The position numbers were made by a program, and so were the translations under genes. The notes beneath the pieces were generated by a model. It was not told where the DNA came from, searched no databases, and saw only the letters and a list, made by a program, of their open reading frames with translations. Of a DNA stretch of 49,721 bases, positions 41,191-48,052 are shown piece after piece (position 1 is the stretch's first letter; the number at the start of each line of letters is the position of its first letter). The stretch is from Candidatus Lutacidiplasma silvani (GTDB lineage: Archaea; Thermoplasmatota; Thermoplasmata; Lutacidiplasmatales; UBA184), in NCBI GenBank assembly GCA_022750295.1, contig JAKIVZ010000018.1:1-49721 (forward strand), read 5' to 3'.

Positions 41191-41658
41191 TCAGTCCCGG
41201 GTCCGGCTCGCCCGGTAGTCCCGCTCGAGCGCCCGTCCGTAGTTGGACCACGACGTCCGCAACTCGCGTTCCAGGCGGGCCCTCGGGGGGTTCTTCCCGC
41301 CGAGGGGCGTCGCTCGCCGCTCGCCCCGAAGGTACAGTTCGGTCCCTCCTTCGGGCAGCGCCATCAGCTCGTAGTCGAGGCTCCAGAACCGATGGCTCCC
41401 GGAGGCATCGGCGTGCCAGCGGTTCGGAGGGCGGAGGGTGACGACTTGGTGGCTCCACATCCACCCCTTGGGCGTGTCGAAGAGGTCCTCGTAGACGGCG
41501 GTCCGCCCGCCCTTCCGAAGGACCCGTCGCGTGAACTTCTCCTTCTCGAGCTTCGGGTCGCTCGGCGTGTAGTCGGTGCACCACCGGAACACGAAGGGAA
41601 GAGGGGCTCGGAATTGCGACCGAATCTCGTAGACGGTGGGTTCTCCGGAATCGTTCAT
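41191..41658 (-). CDS. SRPBCC-family protein, paralog of the gene at 16808
   Basis: 155 residues from ATG 41658. It shares FVFRWCTDY, then DLFDTPKGWMW and NRWHAD, with the SRPBCC protein at 16808-17314, at equivalent positions. Ends in a helix with basic residues (SWSNYGRALERDYRAS). ATG 41658 is preferred over 41727 because the first strand (VYEIRSQF) follows it and an A/T box lies about 41 bases upstream. Ligand unknown. Confidence 0.78.
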   Translation of the reverse strand: MNDSGEPTVYEIRSQFRAPLPFVFRWCTDYTPSDPKLEKEKFTRRVLRKGGRTAVYEDLFDTPKGWMWSHQVVTLRPPNRWHADASGSHRFWSLDYELMALPEGGTELYLRGERRATPLGGKNPPRARLERELRTSWSNYGRALERDYRASRTRD

Positions 41659-41695
41659 CGGCTCAGACTCCGCGGAGCGAATGTCGAGGGCCGTG

Positions 41696-41703
41696 GATAT
41701 AGC
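41696..41703 (-). promoter_or_regulatory. TATA-like box for the SRPBCC gene at 41658
   Basis: GCTATATC on the minus strand lies about 41 bases before ATG 41658, giving a leader of about 15 bases. Confidence 0.5.
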
Positions 41704-41790
41704 TGCGGACGTCGGGCACGTCGCCAACCTCGGACGCAGGAGCTCAACCGGGTCGACCAGCGCGGCCGCGGCGGATCGCGCCGCGTCACC

Positions 41791-42357
41791 TTACGGGAGG
41801 GGCTCTCCGATCGTTCCCCGTGGCGGCTCGCAGGTTCCGTGGAGGACCAGAACTTCGGTGACCCCTTGCCCCGCGAGGTTCGTAGAGCCGAGTTCCAAGA
41901 CGATGCGATCCACACTGATCACGGGTACGTCGCCTCCGAACGTCCAAGTCGCGTTCGCAAGCGAGTACGAGGCGAGCGGGACGGACCCCGGAGCGACGCC
42001 CCGGAATACTTGGAACGTCCAATCGGGCTGGGGGGTGAGGTTGACTCCGTTGGGGCCGACGAGGGAGATGGTGACCGTGCCCCACGTGCCGGGCCATCCG
42101 GTCACCGACTCGATGTACGAATGGTTGGTCGGGCCGCCCTCCGCTTGGGCATATCCGAGCGCGGGAGCCGACCCGAGGGGGGTATTCCCGCTGGTGGGGG
42201 GCGGCGGAGGGCAGCCGGGTCCGAATCCGGCGAGTCGCCCCCAATCGCTGGCGATCCCGTTCCCGGCCAACCCCGCACCGACCGCCGCAAGGGCGACCGC
42301 GACGACGAGGATCGGGAGGAGAGCGAATCGTGTGATTCTTGGAGGTGTTCCGTGCAT
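41791..42357 (-). CDS. Anchored secreted protein, paralog 1 of a three-gene array
   Basis: 188 residues from ATG 42357. An anchor helix (LLPILVVAVALAAVGAGLAG) is followed by a Cys/Pro patch and a beta-rich domain: TNHSYIESVTG, QPDWTFQVFRG, LASYSLANATWTFGGD, DRIVLELGSTNLAGQG and the C-terminal GTIGEPLP. It aligns with 43118-43702 and with the interrupted middle gene over its whole length. No known family is recognised; the fold is probably a membrane-tethered beta-sandwich outside the cell. It is the promoter-distal member of the array; no clear box of its own was found. Confidence 0.7.
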   Translation of the reverse strand: MHGTPPRITRFALLPILVVAVALAAVGAGLAGNGIASDWGRLAGFGPGCPPPPPTSGNTPLGSAPALGYAQAEGGPTNHSYIESVTGWPGTWGTVTISLVGPNGVNLTPQPDWTFQVFRGVAPGSVPLASYSLANATWTFGGDVPVISVDRIVLELGSTNLAGQGVTEVLVLHGTCEPPRGTIGEPLP

Positions 42358-42469
42358 TCGCGCTTCGAACGGGAACCCCTCTCGGCTCGTCACTCTTGCC
42401 CTCGAGTCCGGCGGTTGGTGCGGCCTCTCTGGGCGGAGTCGGCCGGCCCCCGGGGACGGCGACCGTTGG

Positions 42470-43042
42470 TCAGGGGACCGGATCGGCGACCGGCCCGGAC
42501 ACCCCGCACACCCCCGTCGCGCCGAGAACGACGAACCGGTCGCGTTGTCCGGTCCGATTCGTGCTCCCAAGGTGGAGCGAGAGGATCTGCCCGGCGGTCC
42601 GCCCCATGGATCCCCCCGAGGTCCACTGGGACGAGGAGAAGTCCTACCGCGCGAGGGTGGATTCGTTTCCGGGCGGCGTGTCGAGGACCGTCACGTTCCA
42701 GTCCGGGCCCGGCGCGACGGCCGAGCCCGTCCAATTCTGGACCTGGAAGTGGGGGTCGTTCCACGGGATCCCCGGCTCCGGCGGGATCGACATTTGGTAG
42801 GAATGGTTCGTGGCTCCGCCGGTGGCCACGGGGGTGCTCAGCGCGAGCGGCGTCCCCAGCGGAGCTCCGCCATCCGCGCATCCGCCGCACGGCGAGCATG
42901 CCGGCGCGGTCCGGAAGGCGAACGTCCCGACGATCCCGGCCGAGACGGCGAGGAGGGCGAGGGGCACCACCAGCCATCGGCGCGATCGAGGGCGGGCCGC
43001 CGGTCCGTCCACGACCTCGGTCGGCCCGGCCCCGGCCGACAT
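42470..43042 (-). pseudogene. Paralog 2 of the array, interrupted by an in-frame TAG
   Basis: The ORF from ATG 43042 stops at TAG 42644-42646 after 132 residues (...PPGNESTLAR). Reading on in the same frame gives 57 further codons to TGA 42470-42472 that match the paralogs: DFSSSQWTSGGS against EFGTGTWTKGGS, ILSLHLGSTN against LVLEFGTTD, and the end VSGPVADPVP against GTVSEPLP. The TAG sits exactly at the Tyr of ATYEF/ASYSL in the two intact copies. So it is a nonsense mutant of an otherwise intact gene, or a gene that reads through UAG. Anchor helix (WLVVPLALLAVSAGIVGTFAF) and Cys patch are intact. A TATA-like AGTAGTT lies about 32 bases upstream. Confidence 0.8.
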
Positions 43043-43117
43043 CGGGCGTACTGGGGACCGCCGGACGAACTACTCTCCGATGGACGCGGAGTTCGTCCGG
43101 GGGGCCGACGAGAGGCC

Positions 43118-43702
43118 CTACGGGAGCGGCTCGGAGACCGTACCCGGTCCGAGGCACGCCGTGGAATAGGTGGCGACGACCTGGTCGCCCTGCCCCACCA
43201 GATCGGTGGTCCCAAATTCGAGGACAAGGTCCTGCGCACTGGTCATCAGAACGGAACCCCCCTTCGTCCAGGTTCCGGTCCCGAACTCGTAGGTCGCGAA
43301 GGGGGCCGTGGACCCCGCGGACATGTTCTTGGCGAATAGGCTCCAGTCCGGTTGGGGAGCGAGGGCGCCTCCCGTGGAGCCTTCCACCTCGAAACTGAGC
43401 TCGCCCCATCGGAGGCCCGAGCCCGGTGCGACCTCGATCGTGTAGGAGCGGTTGTCCGGTCCCCCCCCCGGGGAGGGGGATCCCAGGGCGAGGGGAGGCG
43501 CTCCCCCGATCGGCTGCGGGCCCTCGGTGGTCGAACCACAACCGGTGCAGGCGCCGCACGACTGGGGCTGAACGAAGAGGAGGACCCCGACCGCTCCGGC
43601 CGAGACGAAGAGCACCACCACCGCCAGGACGACCCATCGACGCGGTTTCGTTCGGGGGACCGGATCGTCCCAATCGTCTTCGTGGGGCGCCGAGGCGGGC
43701 AT
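43118..43702 (-). CDS. Anchored secreted protein, paralog 3 of a three-gene array
   Basis: 194 residues. A 22-residue acidic/basic cytoplasmic start is followed by an anchor helix (WVVLAVVVLFVSAGAVGVLLF), then a CGACTGCG patch that could bind a metal or form disulfides. The beta-rich domain has LRWGELSFEVEGSTGG, PDWSLFAKNMSAGS, ATYEFGTGTWTKGGSV and TACLGPGTVSEPLP. It is the first and longest gene of the array and the best preserved template for the other two. Its promoter box (AGTAAT) overlaps the trpS stop. Envelope role suspected. Confidence 0.72.
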   Translation of the reverse strand: MPASAPHEDDWDDPVPRTKPRRWVVLAVVVLFVSAGAVGVLLFVQPQSCGACTGCGSTTEGPQPIGGAPPLALGSPSPGGGPDNRSYTIEVAPGSGLRWGELSFEVEGSTGGALAPQPDWSLFAKNMSAGSTAPFATYEFGTGTWTKGGSVLMTSAQDLVLEFGTTDLVGQGDQVVATYSTACLGPGTVSEPLP

Positions 43703-43730
43703 CGTGAGTACTGTTGGCGCTCGGGGGAGA

Positions 43731-43736
43731 ATTACT
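43731..43736 (-). promoter_or_regulatory. TATA-like box for paralog 3
   Basis: AGTAAT on the minus strand is centred about 31 bases before ATG 43702 and overlaps the trpS stop codon. Confidence 0.4.
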
Positions 43737-44928
43737 CTGCGGTCGGATCGTCGCGGGCGGGGCCGGTATGGCGGGGGTCCACTCCCTCGGGAATTCGCTC
43801 CACGATCGTCGACTCCACCCAGTCCCGGACTTTTTCCCGGGCCTCGCGATGACGGATGAACTCGGTGTTGACCCGGCCGATCAGATTCACCTTGCAGTCT
43901 CCGCAGAGGAGCGCCCCCGACTTGCAGTCCTGGGTGATCTGGGCAAACTCCGCGTTGTCCGGGGCGAACTTCGCCCGCCAGAGCGCCCAGACCGAGCAGA
44001 CCTCAGGGGTCGCCCCGAGCCGCCGCTGCTCCTCGACGCTCGCCCGGCCGCCGGTGAACGCCTTCTTCAGCTTCCGTTCGACCTCCTTCGGCGGGTCGGA
44101 GAGGAACAGCGCGTTGTCGCGCTGGTCCCCGGTCGTGGACATGACCCGGTCCTGCCCGAGCAGCCCCGGCGTCATCTGGCTGTGGAGGAGCGCCGGCTTC
44201 GGGTACCCGAGCCGCTCGGCGAGGTCCCGAGTGACCCGGAAGTGCGGGTCCTGGTCGATCCCGCACGGGATGAGACAGGGGACGTCCCGGCCCGCGACCC
44301 ACGACGGGTAGAAGCACGGGACCGTCTGGAGCGCGGTGTAGAACACCAGCCCGACGTTGGTGGACGGAGGGAACCCGAACACGGCCTTGACGGTCGAATA
44401 CGGGATCTTCCGCGCGATGTCGACGGCAAGCGGGTACATCGCCCCGATCGACCGGGTGTCGAAGAACACGTGCGTCTTGTTCGGGTCGAACCCGACCGCG
44501 AGCAGGTCGGTCAAGTTCTCCATCCCCCACCGGTACGTCTCGGACCTCGGAAGGTCGGTCTTCGCCCAGACCTTCTCGTCGTCGGTGATCTCGATCCACA
44601 TCTCGGCCCCGAAGCTCTGCTGGAACCAGAGCGCGAGCTCGAAGGCGAGGAGGTGGGACGTGTGGAGCGGTCCGGACGGGCCCCGGCCGGAGTAGAGGAA
44701 GAACGGCCGTCCCTTCGCGTGGGCGTCGAGGATCGCCCCCAGGTCCCGGTGCGAGTAGTAGATCCCGCGCTCGAGCGCCGGGGGGAGGGGCCGGCCCGCG
44801 GCGGCCCGAAGGCGATCGAGGAGGGCGGGGGTGAGGTCCTCGGTCCCGAACAGCTCGCGGAGCCGCGCGTAGTCGATGCGGCCCTTGACCTCGTACGGCG
44901 TGACGGTGAACTCGTCCTTCGCCGGCAC
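43732..44928 (-). CDS. trpS: Tryptophanyl-tRNA synthetase, archaeal/eukaryal type
   Basis: 398 residues. The HIGH-like class I motif is GPSGPLHTSHL near residue 83, and the KMSKS-like loop is QDRVMSTTGD near 265. PCGIDQDPHFRVTRDLAERL and the C-terminal anticodon region around KVNLIGRVNTEFIRHR fit the archaeal/eukaryal TrpRS clade and length. It charges tRNA-Trp with tryptophan. It follows the Cys-rich small gene by 10 bases, so the two form an operon whose leaderless promoter is in front of the small gene. Confidence 0.95.
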   Translation of the reverse strand: MPAKDEFTVTPYEVKGRIDYARLRELFGTEDLTPALLDRLRAAAGRPLPPALERGIYYSHRDLGAILDAHAKGRPFFLYSGRGPSGPLHTSHLLAFELALWFQQSFGAEMWIEITDDEKVWAKTDLPRSETYRWGMENLTDLLAVGFDPNKTHVFFDTRSIGAMYPLAVDIARKIPYSTVKAVFGFPPSTNVGLVFYTALQTVPCFYPSWVAGRDVPCLIPCGIDQDPHFRVTRDLAERLGYPKPALLHSQMTPGLLGQDRVMSTTGDQRDNALFLSDPPKEVERKLKKAFTGGRASVEEQRRLGATPEVCSVWALWRAKFAPDNAEFAQITQDCKSGALLCGDCKVNLIGRVNTEFIRHREAREKVRDWVESTIVERIPEGVDPRHTGPARDDPTAE

Positions 44929-44938
44929 GGGAAGTCCG

Positions 44939-45247
44939 CTACCCTTCCGGGAAGGTGATCTTCGCGAGGATCGCCTCGCGCTCCTGCGACGGGACCCCGG
45001 CCGACGCGAGGGCGTTCGCGACGCAGGAGCGGCTGTGGTTGTGATAGACCGTGTTGCCGCACCCCGGACACGGGCAGTGGCCCTGCATCAGTCGGTAGAG
45101 CGTGTCGCGGCTCGTCGCCGAGTCCCGCCGGGCGAACCGGTCGACGATGAGCGCCCCGCCGGTGGCGCTCTCGAGGTTGGTGAGCGGGACGCGCACCGGG
45201 GTATTGCACACCGGGCACCGGGCGGGCGACCGGCAGGTGCAGGTCAT
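44939..45247 (-). CDS. Small Cys-rich (zinc-ribbon-like) protein in operon with trpS
   Basis: 102 residues. The N-terminus has CTCRSPARCPVCNTPV and the middle HCPCPGCGNTVYHNHSRSC, together at least nine Cys and several His, likely two zinc sites. The C-terminus is helical (SQEREAILAKITFPEG). No known family is recognised. It is the first gene of the trpS operon with a strong leaderless promoter. It could be a nucleic-acid-binding zinc protein or a tRNA-linked factor; this is inferred only from context. Confidence 0.72.
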   Translation of the reverse strand: MTCTCRSPARCPVCNTPVRVPLTNLESATGGALIVDRFARRDSATSRDTLYRLMQGHCPCPGCGNTVYHNHSRSCVANALASAGVPSQEREAILAKITFPEG

Positions 45248-45270
45248 CCCGGGTCGGACGATGGGAGGGG

Positions 45271-45278
45271 ATTATAGC
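45271..45278 (-). promoter_or_regulatory. Strong TATA box of the small Cys-rich / trpS operon
   Basis: GCTATAAT on the minus strand is centred 27 bases before ATG 45247, leaderless spacing. Confidence 0.7.
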
Positions 45279-45322
45279 CCTCGCCCCCGCCGTCCGAAGT
45301 CCCGTTTCTTCGCCGTGGGCAG

Positions 45323-45328
45323 GCTTTT
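45323..45328 (+). promoter_or_regulatory. TATA-like box for wHTH 1
   Basis: GCTTTT is centred about 29 bases before ATG 45355. Confidence 0.4.
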
Positions 45329-45354
45329 GGCTCGCCCCTCCCTACGCCCGTTGG

Positions 45355-45705
45355 ATGCCACCGGAGAGCGCCGAGGAGATCGCCTACCGATTCCACGAGA
45401 CCCTCCTCGAGGTGCTGAAGCGGCTCAATCAGGCCGCCGAGGAGCGGGAGCCGGCCGTCCAGGGGCTCGAGCTCGTCGAGCTCGAGCGGATCATGCGACC
45501 GTTCTGGACGCAGCGGTACGGCGAGGACGAGGATTCGGCGTCCCGCGCCGTCCGCCTCCTGCTGGAGAACGGCCTCATCCGGGAACGGGACGACCCCCAG
45601 TACGCCTGGGACCGTCGACGGACCCTCGGGACCCGGTACACGATCACCACGCTCGGCAAGTCGTACCTCGTCCGCCAACTGGTCGAAACCGAACGGATCC
45701 GGTGA
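45355..45705 (+). CDS. Winged-helix-like protein, tandem paralog 1
   Basis: 116 residues, mainly helical, with wing-like beta pairs at YAWDRRRTLGTRYTITTLGK. Pattern: LLEVLKRLNQAAEE, LVELERIMRPFW, ASRAVRLLLENGLI, then the wing and a final helix. It shares LLxxLKxLNQAxE, LxxLLxNGL, YxWxRxRT and RYxIT with the next gene, 87 bases downstream. Both are small archaeal wHTH proteins, possibly transcription regulators, of unknown target. Confidence 0.72.
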   Translation: MPPESAEEIAYRFHETLLEVLKRLNQAAEEREPAVQGLELVELERIMRPFWTQRYGEDEDSASRAVRLLLENGLIRERDDPQYAWDRRRTLGTRYTITTLGKSYLVRQLVETERIR

Positions 45706-45792
45706 GACCGCCGGCAATCTGCCCGGGACCCGCGCGCGCCCCGGCAGAGCCGAGGGGTCTATGTACCCCCTCCGAGCGTAATTTCGGTCGGG

Positions 45793-46134
45793 ATGTCCGG
45801 CGCTCCGAAGTCCGACCCGGTCCGCGCCACGCTCCTCGCGATCCTGAAGCAGCTCAACCAGGCCGAGACGGTCCACGAGGGTGCGGCGAACGACCAGGCG
45901 CTCGAGCTTCCCGAGATCGAACGTCGGCTCTCCGACTTCTGGGCGATCGACAACGGCTCGGTGAAGGTCGGTCTGGCCCTCGGCCTCCTGCTCCGGAACG
46001 GCCTCGTCGCGGCCGCCGCGGGGGCCGACTACTCCTGGCAGCGCCAGCGGACGGTCGCCCAGCGGTACCAGATCACCCCCGAGGGGAAGAAGTTCCTCGT
46101 GGACTCGATCCACACCTCGGACCGGATCGGCTGA
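45793..46134 (+). CDS. Winged-helix-like protein, tandem paralog 2
   Basis: 113 residues with the same layout as paralog 1: LLAILKQLNQAE, LPEIERRLSDFW, VGLALGLLLRNGLV, YSWQRQRTVAQRYQITPEGK. The wing and the final helix are clear. A TCTATGTA box at 45758-45765 lies about 31 bases upstream, so it may be transcribed on its own. It sits just before rpsO, but the strong rpsO promoter lies between them. Divergence between the two copies suggests an old duplication. Confidence 0.72.
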   Translation: MSGAPKSDPVRATLLAILKQLNQAETVHEGAANDQALELPEIERRLSDFWAIDNGSVKVGLALGLLLRNGLVAAAAGADYSWQRQRTVAQRYQITPEGKKFLVDSIHTSDRIG

Positions 46135-46176
46135 ACGCCCCACGGGGACCCTCCAAATTCCCCCGACCGGCGAATC

Positions 46177-46183
46177 TTAAGTA
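46177..46183 (+). promoter_or_regulatory. TATA box of the rpsO-recJ-gyrA operon
   Basis: TTAAGTA, within ATCTTAAGTAGGG, is centred about 26 bases before GTG 46206 and only 14 before GTG 46194; it therefore favours the later start and a leaderless mRNA. Confidence 0.65.
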
Positions 46184-46205
46184 GGGCACCCGGGTGGTCG
46201 CGCCC

Positions 46206-46661
46206 GTGTCCCGAATCCACTCCGGACGGAAGGGTCGCGCCGGGTCCCACCGGCCGTACCCGGTCCGGCCCCCGACCTTCGAGACCCTCGAGAAGGCGGA
46301 GGTCATCGAGGAAGCGACTCGCCTTGCCAAGACGGGCGTCTCCCCGGCCCAGGTCGGGACGATCCTCCGCGACTCCCACGGCGTCCCGTCGGTCCGCGCG
46401 ATCACCGGGCAGCGGATGGTCCCCCTCCTCGCCGCGAACGGCGTCAAGCCGGACCTCCCCGACGACCTCCAGGCGCTCCTGAAGCGGGTCGTCCACCTCC
46501 AGCGACACCTTTCCACCCATCCGAAGGACCTCTCGAACGGCCGCGGACTCAGCCTGATGGAGTCGCGGATCCGGCGTCTCGCGCTCTACTACAAGCGCCA
46601 CAAGATCCTCCCGGAGGACTGGCGGTACACCTCCGCCACCGCGGTGCTCCAGGTGGAGTGA
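46206..46661 (+). CDS. rpsO: Small-subunit ribosomal protein uS15
   Basis: 151 residues, the archaeal length (bacterial S15 is about 89). It begins SRIHSGRKGRAGSHRPYPVR and has the archaeal N-terminal extension; the S15 core includes VVHLQRHLSTHPKDLSNGRG and LALYYKRHKILPEDW. It binds 16S rRNA in the platform of the small subunit. GTG 46206 is supported by TATA spacing. Its TGA overlaps the ATG of the next gene (TGATG). Confidence 0.95.
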   Translation: MSRIHSGRKGRAGSHRPYPVRPPTFETLEKAEVIEEATRLAKTGVSPAQVGTILRDSHGVPSVRAITGQRMVPLLAANGVKPDLPDDLQALLKRVVHLQRHLSTHPKDLSNGRGLSLMESRIRRLALYYKRHKILPEDWRYTSATAVLQVE

Positions 46662-48052
46662 TGCCCTCGGGGCCCGACGGTTTCGTCACGAACCCGGCGT
46701 ACGGCCGGGAGTTCACGAAGGCGCGCGAACTGCTCCTCGCCCACCCCGGGCGGTGGCGCGTCATCTACCACTACGACGGTGACGGGATCGCGAGCGCCTC
46801 GTCGCTGCTCCGGATGTTCGAGCGGCTCGGCTACCCTCCCTACGCGACTCCCCTTCAGGGGGTCGAGCGGGAGCGGATGCGGACGCTCCTCGACGGGACC
46901 CACGGCCCGGTCCTCGTCGTCGATACCGGCGCGAGCTGGCTCGACCTCTACCCTGCCCACCACCACCCGGTGATCGTCCTCGACCACCACCAGTACGTCG
47001 GCTCGCCGACCCCTCCGAACCTCCCGGACCACGTCGCGTTCGTCAACCCGGTCGATTGGGGGGTCGACGGGATGCGGGAGATGTGCGCCGCGACCCTCAG
47101 CTGGCTGTTCTCGGTGTTCGTCGACCCCGTCAACTGGGACAACGCCCCCTGGGGGCTCTCCGGAGCGATCGCCGACCGCCAGCACGTCGGCGGGTTCTCC
47201 GGCCTCAACTCCACACTGGTCGACGAAGCGGTCCGGCGCTCGCTCGTCACCCGGCACACCGGGCTCGCCCTCTTCGGCCCGACGATCGGGGAGGCGGTCA
47301 CCCGCTCGATCGACCCGTACGTCAAGGGGCTCTCCGGACGGCCGGACGCGGTGCGGACGTTCCTCGAGCGGCTCGGGATCGACCCGAAGCACGCGACCGG
47401 CTCGCTCGACGCGGCCGGCGAACGGACCGTCCACCAGGCGCTCCTCGCGAAACTCGTCCAGCAGGGTGTCCGCGCCGAGTTCTGCGAGACCCTGAAGCGG
47501 GAGCGGTACCAGCTCCCCTCGCTCGGCGTCGACGCGGAGGAGCTCTCCAACTGGCAGAACGCGCTCGGACGCGCGAGCACCCCCGGGGTCGGGGTCACCC
47601 TCGCCCTCGGGGACCGGAGCGCCTGGGACGCCGGTCGGATCGCCGAGGAGACATGGCGGTCGACGATCCTCGCCGGGATGCGCCGCGTCGAGGACGGCGG
47701 GGTGAACTCCCTCTCGGCGCTCCAGTGGTTCGAGAGCGCCGAGACGACGTACGCCGGCACGCAGGCGGGTCTCGCGATGAACTATCTCGTCGACGCGAAC
47801 CGGCCGCTCCTCGTCTTCTCCCAGGGAGAGGGCGTCTACAAGGTCTCGGGCCGCGGCACGACGTGGCTCGTGAGCCAGGGGCTCGACCTCGCCCTCGCGC
47901 TGCGCGCCGCCGCCTCCGCCGCGGGCGGCGAGGGCGGCGGCCACAAGGTCGCGAGCGGGGCGACGATCCCGATGGGCGGCCGCGAAACGTTCCTCGGAGA
48001 AGCGAACCGGATCGTCGGCGAGCAGCTGCACCGGACGGAGGCGCCGGCATGA
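46661..48052 (+). CDS. RecJ/GAN-like DHH-family single-strand exonuclease
   Basis: 463 residues. DHH motifs: [12 protein letters not shown] near residue 33, [19 protein letters not shown], and [12 protein letters not shown]. The DHHA1 C-terminal signature [16 protein letters not shown] near 425 is present, so the enzyme is complete. Archaeal homologs (GAN, RecJ1/2) degrade ssDNA or RNA 5' to 3' or 3' to 5' and associate with the CMG replicative helicase. Position directly behind rpsO is a recurring archaeal arrangement. ATG 46661 overlaps the rpsO stop, and its TGA overlaps the gyrA ATG (ATGA). Confidence 0.9.
   Translation: MPSGPDGFVTNPAYGREFTKARELLLAHPGRWRVIYHYDGDGIASASSLLRMFERLGYPPYATPLQGVERERMRTLLDGTHGPVLVVDTGASWLDLYPAHHHPVIVLDHHQYVGSPTPPNLPDHVAFVNPVDWGVDGMREMCAATLSWLFSVFVDPVNWDNAPWGLSGAIADRQHVGGFSGLNSTLVDEAVRRSLVTRHTGLALFGPTIGEAVTRSIDPYVKGLSGRPDAVRTFLERLGIDPKHATGSLDAAGERTVHQALLAKLVQQGVRAEFCETLKRERYQLPSLGVDAEELSNWQNALGRASTPGVGVTLALGDRSAWDAGRIAEETWRSTILAGMRRVEDGGVNSLSALQWFESAETTYAGTQAGLAMNYLVDANRPLLVFSQGEGVYKVSGRGTTWLVSQGLDLALALRAAASAAGGEGGGHKVASGATIPMGGRETFLGEANRIVGEQLHRTEAPA

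Noticed and set aside
42644-42646. Reading TAG as pyrrolysine.
   Set aside because: TAG ends many normal genes here (glycosyltransferase, MscS, wtpA, OB-fold protein, FMN reductase, TPR gene), and no pyl genes are in the window; kept only as a minor alternative to a nonsense mutation.
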